Positions 1 through 7,139 of a stretch of 7,706 bases of DNA are shown piece after piece. The position numbers and the translations under genes are program-made. The notes under the pieces are model-generated. The model had not been told where the DNA came from, made no database searches, and worked only from the letters and a program-made list of their open reading frames with translations. Source of the DNA: Caryophanales bacterium UBA7642 (GTDB taxonomy: Bacteria > Bacillota_I > Bacilli_A > RFN20 > CAG-288). Positions within the stretch are counted from its first letter, which is position 1; the number at the start of each line of letters is the position of its first letter. The stretch lies in assembly GCA_002483745.1 (NCBI GenBank), contig DLIM01000047.1, positions 1,218 through 8,923 of the forward strand, read 5' to 3'.

Positions 1-233
1 ATTATCAGTTAGCAGAATTCTTTACTAATTACCAAATATCAAAGGCTTCATCAATCGTTCCTAACTTTGATACAGCCATTAAAATAGAATTAGTTGATGG
101 AGTTTATCAATCCTCTTCAGTCACTGGAAGAACTATACCTTTAATTCTAAAAACTGTCTTCACTAAAGTCTTCTATATGGCTGCCTTTGGAGTAGTAGGC
201 GGTGTTGTCTATAATAGAAGAAGCTTACGCTAA
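1..233 (+). CDS. C-terminal end of an unidentified membrane-anchored protein (partial)
   Basis: The frame is open from base 3 to a TAA stop at 231-233, giving 76 residues; the start lies outside the window. The visible part has a polar, Ser/Thr-rich stretch (IELVDGVYQSSSVTGRT), then a hydrophobic segment (VFYMAAFGVVGGVVY) and a short basic tail (NRRSLR). That order is typical of a C-terminal transmembrane anchor with the tail in the cytoplasm and the main domain outside, although no function can be read from it. No LPxTG-type sorting motif is present. The gene converges on the minus-strand gene starting at 234, with the two stop codons directly adjacent. It probably ends transcription at the hairpin 70 bases downstream. 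Coding status rests on the open frame, the anchor-like end and the well-placed terminator; identity is unknown. Confidence 0.8.
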   Translation, partial: YQLAEFFTNYQISKASSIVPNFDTAIKIELVDGVYQSSSVTGRTIPLILKTVFTKVFYMAAFGVVGGVVYNRRSLR

Positions 234-3200
234 TCAGTTAGTCTTCTTGCTGATTTTAAAGATAGCAATTTGCTCTAAGTTTAGAAGGAACAGAACGATA
301 AAGCCGAAGAGGAAACTCTCCGGCATATTTTTTTTCATCTCTTTTAGTTTGAAGTTCTTAAAGGTCTTCAGCAAATAAGTCTCATACTTTAGTTTGCTGC
401 CATCTTGAAGATTATTGATAGCTTTAACAATAAACCTATTATCTAAAGAGAACGCATACTCTAAAGCTTCTTTAGCATAGAAAAGGAAATCAGCTCTTAG
501 GTAAGAGTTAGTATATAAAGAAATAAAGTGATTAACATAACTAGAATAAGTAATCGGATTAGGTAAGAAAACTTCTTTAATGACACCGCTTGGATCATCA
601 GAAATGGCGGCTGTCCTCTTTTCAGCAAAGTTAGCAGCATATTCAATTTCTTTAGAAAGAGCGACATGATCAAACATCCTCTCATCCATTAAGTTAGTGC
701 CAGTAGCAATAAAGAAGCCTTCTCTTAAAGCCTCATTGTTAAGCTGAGTTGAATGGAAGTAATGAGAGAAATCAGGTTTAATCGTTCTTAAAGTATCAAA
801 ATAAGAAGGCAAGTCCTTCAAAGAGAAGGTTTGAGAAACACTAAAGCCAAAGATCTTCTTAATCTCCTTCATTGATGGATGCTTCTTAGCAACCAAAGTC
901 CGATAGAACCTTTCCTGATAACAGACCGGTAATCCTAAAGCCGCACTCTCCTTACGGGCTCTTTCTTTCTTGTTGCTAATCTTGGAGTACTTGTTAGAAA
1001 CTGCGCTTAGAGCAAAAAGGAAAGCTTCCTGATCTTCTTTAAGCAAGTAGAAAGAAATCATTTTTTTAGTATCAGAGAACGCAAAGAAATTAGGTCCAGG
1101 AGAGACATTCATCCTGGCATCATTAATCAAATGAGGATAACTAACTAAGTAATGCCTACTCTTATCCTCATCATTGAAGAAAGAATGATAAGTCATCTGG
1201 AAGAAAGAGCGATTAAGATGTCCAGCATAGCTGCTAGCTAACTCTGAAACATCATTCTCAAAGACTGTCTTCTTTTTAGAGAAGACATCCTTATAGCCAT
1301 AGACATAATCTAAGAAAGTTGAACGGAAAGCATCATCATCCATATCTAAGATCCTAGAAATACTCTTTGCTGATACGCTATTGTTAGGATTATCTAAGGA
1401 TTTCTCAAAATTAATCTTAATGAAATCAGGTGAGAAATATAGTCTTAAATCCTCATCAGCTTTTTCTCTTAGAGAATAGAAAGGACGGTTAGTATTCTCT
1501 TTGCCTAAGATATAGACGCCTTTCCTTAAAGACTGTCTAAAAACCATAGGCATAGCTAAAGAAGGATCATTCCTAATAACACTGACATGGTCTTTTTGGT
1601 TAGCAATGGAAATCTTAGGTTTAAAATTCAATTGAGAAATAATGTCTTTGTTTAGATCAAGACCTAAAATAACTTCCTGAGGAATACCTAAGAAGACTGC
1701 TTCAACGGAATAGTCCTTACAGGTTGGGAATTCAAAACGATAAAGGTATTCGTTCCCATAAAGAGAAACTAGATACAAGAAGGACTGACTGGATAAGAAG
1801 AAGCGACGGAAGATCTTATGAAGATTATTTAAAGCTTCTTCATCATCACTATCAAAATAGAACTGATTATCTTTGTCTAAGTAAGCAATAAAAAGACGTC
1901 CTTTATAGACATTAGTAATAGGAAGATAAGGATCAGTAAAGTTCTCTCCCTGTGATACTAAAGAGAAAACACCCTTTTCTTGTCTTTTAACAAGACTATC
2001 AAAATACTTGCTAGCTTCAGAAGAGAACAAATAATTGAAAGAACTAGAAATCAATAACTGGAAAGTCAAAGAATCAATCCTTGAATCAGCTCCAATAACT
2101 AGACTTGTGGCTTCAGTTGAGTTATAGCCTTCATTTAAAAGAGAGAAATACTTCTTAACAGTCAATAGCTTCCCTTCATGGTCATCATAATTGACAAAGG
2201 CTCTTAGAACAGAAAGGCTATTCAAAGAAATAGCGATACTGTAAGTCGTCTTTTCTAAATCATCTAAGCATTCCTTAAAGGTCTCTGTATCCCCGGAAGT
2301 GAAAAGATTGATCTTTTCATCATTCCCATTAAAATAAAGGAAATATGGGCAGTCATCCGGTAAATCAAAGAAATCATTAAAAGCGTTAATAAATAAGCCT
2401 CGATCACCTAAGCCTAAGATATAATTAAAAATCTGCTTAGTATCATTGCTAGGAGAATAGATAGTGCCATTAGACTGAGCAAAAGAAAGGACAATACCAT
2501 TTTCTCTAAAAGTCAGATTTTCATTGAAAGTAAGAAGGTTAACAAAGTGTTCGGCATCGCCGTTTTCAAAATCATAGAACTTAGTAGCTAGATAAGCCGG
2601 ATAAGGCATACCCATTAACTTAATAAAAATAGAAGGAACAAAAGCTAAATCAGGATGCTTTAAGAAGTAATTCTTAGTAGCTATATAACTATTCTTAATT
2701 CTTTCTTTATCTAAAAGACAGCAAGTATAGGATTGAGGATCAAGAGTTTCAGTTACTTCCTCACCCTGTTTACTAAAGTGACGGAAATCGGAAGAGACCA
2801 TATCAAAATTAACACCATAATAAATAAAGCGAGGGTTAATATTGATTGACTGTAAATCATGAGTTAAGACAGTATTAGGTAAAAGATTCTTGGAATTATA
2901 GTGCTTGACAAAGAAATCATTAATCAAGCCTTTGATGATAGCGTAGAAGTAAGAAACTAGGGCATTCTTAGCACTCTGATAGGCAGGATTATTCTCATTA
3001 GCAGTATCATTTTTAAAAGCAAAGTCAGCTTTCTGAGTAAGTGTCATATCATTGATAGGACGATAGAATTTTAAATAGCCATCCTTATCAATATTAAGAA
3101 GCTTTTCCCCAAAGTCTATTAAAAGCTTATCACCGGTTTCATTTTCTTTTTTGTAGCGTTCAGGAATTTTCTCTTCATCAACATAGATAGGAAATAAAGA

Positions 3201-3722
3201 GCCTTCATCAATGTCTCCACCCATAACCATTCTTTCAGGATTCTGAAAGAAGAAACCGTTCTCAATCAAGTAATTGATAACGCCAATAATAGCAAAATGA
3301 TTAGAAGTCAAGACATCAGAATTTAAGTCCTTGATTTCGCCATAGCCTTTAAAAAGTCCATCTTCAAAACTAATACGGGAAATAATCTCATCAGGAGTTA
3401 AAGGCAAGGACTTAGAAGTCTTATCCTTCTTAACCATCACTTCTAAAGGTAAGCCTAAGACCTGGAAAAGAACTTCTGATGAAGAGGAGCTTTCTAAAGT
3501 CATTCCTAAAGGAGAACTAAAAACCGGGTATTTAGTTTTGGATATATAAAGATCAAAGAAACGGATTCTTTCTAGTAGAGATGCTTTATTCTCAATGGCC
3601 ATATGATAATCACCATTGCCATTAGTGTAGACATCATAAAAGGCTCCGCTTAATTCATAGCGGTATTTCGTATCATAAGATAAAGCCTTATCTTCTTTAA
3701 ATAATTCCGGACTATATTCCAT
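234..3722 (-). CDS. Uncharacterised 1162-residue modular protein (protein A), paralogue of the upstream gene
   Basis: I do not recognise this protein. It is one uninterrupted frame from ATG at 3722 to TGA at 236-234, with an AGGAAG site 10 bases before the start. There is no signal peptide. It contains four diverged copies of a module marked by LGLP at residue 89, MGMP at 370, LGIP at 678 and LGLP at 929, separated by longer, probably helical stretches. The plan matches protein B (3729-7139) almost in register: YPVF/YPVY at 65-68 in both, IDFGEK/IDFLGK near 202/193, and LDKERIK/LDKSRIK near 337/313. In A the modules have lost the CxxC pair kept in B; the adjacent Cys334-Cys335 is the nearest remnant. 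The end (1138-1155) is a strongly hydrophobic helix with a KISKKTN tail, a possible membrane attachment that aligns with B's last helix. The protein is rich in Phe, Tyr, Ser and Asp and has no Trp. It is probably co-transcribed with B. Function unknown. Confidence 0.95.
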   Translation of the reverse strand: MEYSPELFKEDKALSYDTKYRYELSGAFYDVYTNGNGDYHMAIENKASLLERIRFFDLYISKTKYPVFSSPLGMTLESSSSSEVLFQVLGLPLEVMVKKDKTSKSLPLTPDEIISRISFEDGLFKGYGEIKDLNSDVLTSNHFAIIGVINYLIENGFFFQNPERMVMGGDIDEGSLFPIYVDEEKIPERYKKENETGDKLLIDFGEKLLNIDKDGYLKFYRPINDMTLTQKADFAFKNDTANENNPAYQSAKNALVSYFYAIIKGLINDFFVKHYNSKNLLPNTVLTHDLQSININPRFIYYGVNFDMVSSDFRHFSKQGEEVTETLDPQSYTCCLLDKERIKNSYIATKNYFLKHPDLAFVPSIFIKLMGMPYPAYLATKFYDFENGDAEHFVNLLTFNENLTFRENGIVLSFAQSNGTIYSPSNDTKQIFNYILGLGDRGLFINAFNDFFDLPDDCPYFLYFNGNDEKINLFTSGDTETFKECLDDLEKTTYSIAISLNSLSVLRAFVNYDDHEGKLLTVKKYFSLLNEGYNSTEATSLVIGADSRIDSLTFQLLISSSFNYLFSSEASKYFDSLVKRQEKGVFSLVSQGENFTDPYLPITNVYKGRLFIAYLDKDNQFYFDSDDEEALNNLHKIFRRFFLSSQSFLYLVSLYGNEYLYRFEFPTCKDYSVEAVFLGIPQEVILGLDLNKDIISQLNFKPKISIANQKDHVSVIRNDPSLAMPMVFRQSLRKGVYILGKENTNRPFYSLREKADEDLRLYFSPDFIKINFEKSLDNPNNSVSAKSISRILDMDDDAFRSTFLDYVYGYKDVFSKKKTVFENDVSELASSYAGHLNRSFFQMTYHSFFNDEDKSRHYLVSYPHLINDARMNVSPGPNFFAFSDTKKMISFYLLKEDQEAFLFALSAVSNKYSKISNKKERARKESAALGLPVCYQERFYRTLVAKKHPSMKEIKKIFGFSVSQTFSLKDLPSYFDTLRTIKPDFSHYFHSTQLNNEALREGFFIATGTNLMDERMFDHVALSKEIEYAANFAEKRTAAISDDPSGVIKEVFLPNPITYSSYVNHFISLYTNSYLRADFLFYAKEALEYAFSLDNRFIVKAINNLQDGSKLKYETYLLKTFKNFKLKEMKKNMPESFLFGFIVLFLLNLEQIAIFKISKKTN
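303..335 (+). terminator. Rho-independent terminator for the + strand gene, inside the opposing gene
   Basis: Bases 303-311 (GCCGAAGAG) pair with 316-324 (CTCTCCGGC) as a 9-position stem with one A-C mismatch, closing a GAAA tetraloop at 312-315. The stem is followed by ATA and eight T residues (328-335). This is a canonical intrinsic terminator for + strand transcription, 70 bases after the stop of the upstream gene. It lies wholly inside the last codons of the minus-strand gene. Read on the minus strand the stem also forms, with a G-U pair replacing the mismatch, but it is followed only by TTTATC, so it should terminate poorly in that direction. Confidence 0.8.
328..335 (-). other. A8 homopolymer near the 3' end of protein A
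   Basis: Eight consecutive A residues on the coding strand encode Lys-Lys-Asn (1130-1132), just before the hydrophobic tail. Runs of this length can cause RNA polymerase slippage. The same bases are the T-tract of the opposing terminator, which may be why the run is kept. Confidence 0.4.
705..1142 (-). repeat. Protein A module 4 (about residues 861-1006)
   Basis: A protein-level repeat, the most diverged in its first half: YPHLINDARM (862-871), FFAFSDTKKM (879-888), LGLP (929-932), MKEIKKIFGFS (951-961), EGFFIA (1001-1006). Both cysteine pairs are absent. Cys934 just after LGLP is not at an equivalent position. Confidence 0.5.
1503..1931 (-). repeat. Protein A module 3 (about residues 598-740), metal site lost
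   Basis: A protein-level repeat: DPYLPITNVYKGRLFIAY (597-614), FYFDSDDEEAL (621-631), LGIP (678-681), ISQLNFKPKISI (695-706), KGVYIL (734-739). The framework matches modules 3 and 4 of B well. Asp and Ser stand where CEC is expected, and KPKISI stands where the CxxC is expected. Confidence 0.6.
2478..2837 (-). repeat. Protein A module 2 (about residues 296-415)
   Basis: A protein-level repeat: NPRFIYYGVNFD (296-307), YTCCLLDKERIKNS (332-345), MGMP (370-373), VNLLTF, NGIVL (408-412). Cys334-Cys335 lie where module 4 of B has CEC. There is no CxxC partner. Confidence 0.5.
3243..3665 (-). repeat. Protein A module 1 (about residues 20-160)
   Basis: A protein-level repeat: YELSGAFYDV, ENKASLLERI, TKYPVF (63-68), LGLP (89-92), ISRISFEDG, NGFFF (155-159). 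YPVF and LGLP sit at the same positions, within one residue, as in protein B. No cysteines. Confidence 0.6.
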
Positions 3723-3731
3723 ATGCTTTTA
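3720..3731 (-). other. Junction between protein B and protein A: same frame, 6-base gap
   Basis: The minus strand reads TAA AAG CAT ATG in one frame, so B's stop and A's start are separated by two sense codons. The TAAAAGC at the start of the junction matches that after the peptidase-like gene. So small a gap leaves no room for a promoter or terminator; co-transcription is expected. Confidence 0.75.
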
Positions 3732-6700
3732 TCTTCCTACCCTGGCTTCCTCTAAGACAAACTGCTCAATGAACTTCTCCAGTAGATAGGTTAAGAATCC
3801 TAAGATAGTTTGAGCTGTAACAGAAAGGAATTCCTTCCTTACTCGATTAATCTGAGGGAAATAAGTTAATACCATCTCTTTAATAGTACTATCCTGACCT
3901 AAATTTGTTAAGAAGCCAAAGAAGACCTCTTTATTAGTAGAGTAAGTATCAAGAATCACACCGGTTGCATAAGCTAAGGCTTCCTGTTTATCAGGAAGCA
4001 GTTTGCCAAAGTCAAAAAGATCCTCTTTAAGTTTGTCCTTATCCATTGTTAAGAAGGAATAGAAACAGTCAGCAGGAACCTTTGAGGCAAAAAGAATAGA
4101 AGGCAACTTAAAGTCATCATTACCGGCTAAATTATAGGAATAGTTAGGATTAAAAGAAACATCCGATAATTCTTCATAGTACATTACTAAAATACCTTGA
4201 TGAGCTAAAGAATTATTAGCAAAGGAATAATCAGCTTCCTTATCATCCTTGAAGGGGTAGGCCTTTCCAAAAGGAAACGCATAGGCAGAATGATTGATGT
4301 TAGTACAGCGTCTACAAATAGCTTCCCTAAATTCAAAGCGGGAAACTAGATCATCAATAGAGCCTAAAGAAAGATCATAGTCAGCAAACTTGGCTACCAC
4401 CCTGAAAGGTAAGCCTGCTACTCCTAGAATTATTGGGGTTTCAATCTGTTTATCAATCTGGTGAGCTTCCGAATTATTAAAAATCTTCTTTAAAAGATCA
4501 ACCATCGGCTTATGGTCGCATTCGCAGAAATAGAACTTGTCCGATATAGAATCATTAGCATAAGCATTAAATACTCTTCCTAAATGGATATAAGGATAAG
4601 GAAGACGGGGATTATAGTCTAGATTAAGAGAAATCATCTGATTCAAGGAAGGAATCTCATCTCTTGATACATATAAGGCATAACCTATTTCAATCATCTT
4701 ATAGATATCATAAAGTCTAATAAAAACACCTTGGTTCTTATAGATCAGAGGATATAAGTCAGGAGTGCAGTCAAAAAACAGTTTCTTAATGGTATCAATA
4801 CCTAAATTAAGGAATGAAGTGATCTTAGCAGCAAAATCAATATAGGAGACATCGGAAGGGAAGAAGCAAGATAACATAGCGACAATCGTTCCTTTAGTGA
4901 TATCAATATAGGGAAGCAAGATTGGATCTACTCTCTTTCTATCAAAGAAAAGAACAGCTTTATAAGTGCTATCTTTTAAGCTATCAACAAGACTGTCAAC
5001 TGAAAAGAAGTTCTCCATATCTAGCTTATTGAAATAGACACCTTTTTTAGAGGAAATAGCTCTGATGTAAGTAGAGAACATATTGTAAGACTCAAATTTA
5101 TCCTCATCTAAGGATTCATAGTAGCTAGGTGAACTATGTCGGCATAAATGGCAAATATCATCCTTAAAAGGAATCTGAGGAAGAATAGATTTATCAGGAT
5201 TAATCAAAGAATTGATGTTATCAGGTAAACCTAAGTTAGTAAGAATATAAACATTGCGCTCATAGATGCTAGTACGATTCTTATGTTTTCTTTCACTTTC
5301 ATAATCAAAAAGGCTTCCATAATACTCAATTCTGCTGACAATCGCTTCGCTTTCTGATGAGCAAATAAAGGGAGTCGAGAAATAGCTTTCCCTGAAGGAA
5401 TAACATAAAAGACCAAAGGTGACATACGGATAAGGAAGGTTAGGCTCATAAGTCTCATTCATCTTCGGTAAGCCATCTAAAGCCACTAAGGACCTAGTAT
5501 CAGAACTATTAATAGCCTTTAGACGGTATTCTCTTTCGACAATCAGGAAGGGATAAGAAAGCAGATAGAAGAAGAAATCAATTAAGTAAGGCTTAGAAAG
5601 ACTTTGTAAGTCTAACTGCTTGCAAAGGCCATCAATAGCTTCAACAATATTCTTCTCTTCCTTAAAGGAATCAAAGAAAAGAGTAATAGCAGAATTGTTT
5701 GATTTCTCATCCAGGCTCTTAAGAGCTTCTCTGATCTCTTTTTCCTGAGGATTGTCAGCTAAAGAATAGCTAGGCAAGATGTCATTAAAAAGGCTAAGAT
5801 CCTGAATATCAAACATCTTTACTAGAAGAGGATCTCTTCTAGCCTTTCTGATATTCACTTTAATTAAAGATTGAGGATCCTTACTGAGAAGAGGAATCGA
5901 AGAATTAATTTCAATGCCTTCTTCTTTTAGTTTCCTATCGAAGAATACAAAACGATGTTCTTTCTCTTTTTCAAGATAAGAATAGAACATATCAAATCTC
6001 TTAGCTGATAAATAAGAGATTGTATCAGTGATGCCTTCTTCAAAAGGTAAGGACTTTAAGATACCATTGACTGTTAAATTATCTAAAGAAGAAACATATT
6101 TAAAGCCGGGAAATGGTAAACCTAACTTGCTATAGAAAGAAAGCGGGGTATCATCATCTTCTAATTCATTCTGAATGATAGTCTTGATTCTGGATTTATC
6201 TAAAATATTAAAAAACCAGTTCTTCTTATCATAGGAATACATATCCCCGTTATAAGAAGAAAGGACATAGATGTCTCTTTGATCATGGAGCAAAGAGACA
6301 TACATGAAAGATAGTTTGGCCGTAACCTTATTTAAGACTTCGAAAGAATAATGATCATAAAGAACATTAATCAGGGAAGCTAAATACTGACGGCAAAGAA
6401 GCGAATACTTTAAGCGGAATTCTTCATTCTGGCTTAGATTAGCTAAGTCTTCATCATAAGTGGCATTAACAAAATATGCTAGTCTTCTATCAAATGAATA
6501 GATGTCTAGTTTCTTCATCCAGTCAATAAATTGCTTACTGGTTGATTTGCCTAAGAAATCAATAGAGAACCTACTAGAGGTAGCATCAGAATAAAGATTT
6601 CTAACATCTTCTTCCTTGATGCCTTTCTCATTAATATAAACCGGTAAGCCGTTAGTAATTCCTTCTACAAATGGTTTAGTTTCATCAAATGGGAAATAGA

Positions 6701-7139
6701 AGCCCTGAACTAAGCAGTAGAGTTTGAAATCATCAGTAAACCACTTTCTATTCAAAGGCTGATAGATAGCTAAATAGCATTCTTTCTTTAGGGTTGTGGT
6801 GTTACTAGCAAATCTTAATTGAGGAAGAAGATCTTTTTGGTAGTCAACTCTCTTATAGAAGTCTTCTGGTAAACCAAAAACCTGCTTAAAGACATCTAAA
6901 GAGTTAGCTGGCTTTAAAGCAAAACTGCTGCCATCATAAACAGGATAGCTCTTCTCTTTAAGAATTCGGTTCTTATAGAACCAATAAGCAGAAATAAGAG
7001 ATTCTTTATCATCAACAGGAAGCACTAGCCAATTGTTGTTATCAATAAAGCCAACATGGAAAATGCCAAATACGGCTTTCTTATAATTTGAATGAAAGCT
7101 AATATCGATTTTTTGATTTCCAAAGAGTGCGTATCCCAT
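3729..7139 (-). CDS. Uncharacterised 1136-residue modular protein with CxC/CxxC module (protein B)
   Basis: I do not recognise this protein. The ATG at 7139 is the only plausible start near the upstream stop, but no Shine-Dalgarno sequence precedes it, so translation may be coupled to the gene upstream. There is no signal peptide and no clear membrane span. Four repeated modules carry FGLP (residue 88), LGLP (339), LGLP (636) and AGLP (908). The fourth has a CEC at 872-874 and a CRRC at 942-945; the third keeps Cys593 and CHLC at 663-666. Paired cysteines this far apart in a cytoplasmic-type protein suggest a zinc-knuckle site (inference). Modules 3 and 4 also share an entry motif, LPYPY near 568 and 847, and an exit motif, GVYF at 700 and GILV at 982. 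From memory, uncharacterised Bacillota proteins carry similar CxC, LGLP and CxxCN combinations; this could not be checked. All five Trp residues lie in the first 310 residues. The C-terminus is an amphipathic helix. Function unknown. Confidence 0.95.
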   Translation of the reverse strand: MGYALFGNQKIDISFHSNYKKAVFGIFHVGFIDNNNWLVLPVDDKESLISAYWFYKNRILKEKSYPVYDGSSFALKPANSLDVFKQVFGLPEDFYKRVDYQKDLLPQLRFASNTTTLKKECYLAIYQPLNRKWFTDDFKLYCLVQGFYFPFDETKPFVEGITNGLPVYINEKGIKEEDVRNLYSDATSSRFSIDFLGKSTSKQFIDWMKKLDIYSFDRRLAYFVNATYDEDLANLSQNEEFRLKYSLLCRQYLASLINVLYDHYSFEVLNKVTAKLSFMYVSLLHDQRDIYVLSSYNGDMYSYDKKNWFFNILDKSRIKTIIQNELEDDDTPLSFYSKLGLPFPGFKYVSSLDNLTVNGILKSLPFEEGITDTISYLSAKRFDMFYSYLEKEKEHRFVFFDRKLKEEGIEINSSIPLLSKDPQSLIKVNIRKARRDPLLVKMFDIQDLSLFNDILPSYSLADNPQEKEIREALKSLDEKSNNSAITLFFDSFKEEKNIVEAIDGLCKQLDLQSLSKPYLIDFFFYLLSYPFLIVEREYRLKAINSSDTRSLVALDGLPKMNETYEPNLPYPYVTFGLLCYSFRESYFSTPFICSSESEAIVSRIEYYGSLFDYESERKHKNRTSIYERNVYILTNLGLPDNINSLINPDKSILPQIPFKDDICHLCRHSSPSYYESLDEDKFESYNMFSTYIRAISSKKGVYFNKLDMENFFSVDSLVDSLKDSTYKAVLFFDRKRVDPILLPYIDITKGTIVAMLSCFFPSDVSYIDFAAKITSFLNLGIDTIKKLFFDCTPDLYPLIYKNQGVFIRLYDIYKMIEIGYALYVSRDEIPSLNQMISLNLDYNPRLPYPYIHLGRVFNAYANDSISDKFYFCECDHKPMVDLLKKIFNNSEAHQIDKQIETPIILGVAGLPFRVVAKFADYDLSLGSIDDLVSRFEFREAICRRCTNINHSAYAFPFGKAYPFKDDKEADYSFANNSLAHQGILVMYYEELSDVSFNPNYSYNLAGNDDFKLPSILFASKVPADCFYSFLTMDKDKLKEDLFDFGKLLPDKQEALAYATGVILDTYSTNKEVFFGFLTNLGQDSTIKEMVLTYFPQINRVRKEFLSVTAQTILGFLTYLLEKFIEQFVLEEARVGR
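3733..3738 (-). promoter_or_regulatory. Ribosome binding site for protein A
   Basis: AGGAAG on the minus strand ends 10 bases before the ATG at 3722. It is embedded in the last codons of protein B (Val-Gly-Arg-stop), so ribosomes finishing B sit directly over it, consistent with translational coupling. It supports the ATG at 3722 as the start. The match to AGGAGG is partial. Confidence 0.5.
3759..3986 (-). other. Protein B C-terminal helical region shared with protein A
   Basis: Residues about 1052-1127. QEALAYA aligns with KEALEYA of A; NLGQDS with NLQDGS; ILGFLTYLL with LFGFIVLFL. In B the last helix has charged residues (EKFIEQF) and looks amphipathic, so it may pack in a dimer or lie on a membrane surface. 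Confidence 0.5.
4140..4616 (-). repeat. Protein B module 4 (about residues 842-1000), intact CxC and CxxC
   Basis: This is the best preserved copy and the one to use as a search query. Order: YNPRLPYPYIHLGRVF (842-857), FYFCECDHKPM with Cys872 and Cys874, AGLP (908-911), FEFREAICRRCTNINHS with Cys942 and Cys945, then GILV (982-985). The two cysteine pairs, about 70 residues apart, could coordinate one zinc ion; that is inferred from spacing, not shown. Confidence 0.7.
5025..5444 (-). repeat. Protein B module 3 (about residues 566-705), partial metal-site cysteines
   Basis: A protein-level repeat in the order NLPYPYVTFG (567-576), FICSSESEA (591-599), LGLP (636-639), FKDDICHLC (658-666), KGVYF (699-703). 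It keeps three of the four cysteines seen in module 4: Cys593, Cys663 and Cys666. Ser595 replaces the second Cys of the first pair. Confidence 0.65.
5940..6311 (-). repeat. Protein B module 2 (about residues 277-400)
   Basis: A protein-level repeat centred on LGLPFPGF at 339-346. Upstream, FFNILDKSRIK (309-319) aligns with YTCCLLDKERIK of protein A module 2. No cysteines remain. The downstream half is weakly defined, with FVFF at 397-400 as the possible exit strand. Confidence 0.5.
6690..7082 (-). repeat. Protein B module 1 (about residues 20-150)
   Basis: A protein-level repeat. Order: Gly/aromatic strand (AVFGIFHVGF), DDKESL helix start, KSYPVY, FGLP at 88-91, LLPQLRF, then GFYF at 146-149. 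It matches protein A module 1 nearly without gaps up to the GLP. Both expected cysteine pairs are absent, apart from single Cys121 and Cys142. Boundaries are approximate. Confidence 0.6.

Larger units (their letters stand above)
258..473 (-). other. Protein A C-terminal region with hydrophobic tail
   Basis: Residues about 1084-1155, the counterpart of the region above in protein B. The last helix (1137-1155) is almost uncharged apart from Glu1150, long enough for one membrane pass, and flanked by Lys on both sides. It may be a tail anchor or a buried helix. Confidence 0.5.

Noticed and set aside
1..233. A terminator for the minus-strand operon downstream of protein A
   Set aside because: The stretch contains only short direct repeats such as GAAGAC and no convincing inverted repeat followed by T residues on the minus strand.
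225..236. Mycoplasma-type code (TGA as Trp), which would extend protein A by three residues
   Set aside because: The Trp codons I checked are TGG, and no TGA interrupts the large frames; a code-4 genome would show many TGA codons in genes this long.
303..324. The same hairpin as a terminator for the minus-strand operon
   Set aside because: On that strand it is followed by TTTATC and lies before the stop codon, so it would truncate protein A; the long T-tract is on the other strand.
497..685. Short hydrophobic frame of 62 codons on the minus strand
   Set aside because: It lies in another frame inside protein A, with no ribosome binding site; its hydrophobic look comes from the shifted reading of the real gene.
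2400..2418. ILGLGDRG in protein A as a nucleotide-binding glycine-rich loop
   Set aside because: It lacks the surrounding strand-helix pattern and conserved downstream residues, has no counterpart in protein B, and is too short to support a call.
4281..4316. CRRCTNINHS of protein B as an HNH nuclease or restriction-type active site
   Set aside because: Only the zinc-knuckle-like cysteines are similar; there is no recognisable catalytic His-Asn-His arrangement, and the other modules lack even this segment.
5231..5458. 75-codon frame inside protein B
   Set aside because: It lies entirely within the coding sequence of B modules, starts without a Shine-Dalgarno sequence and has no coherent domain.
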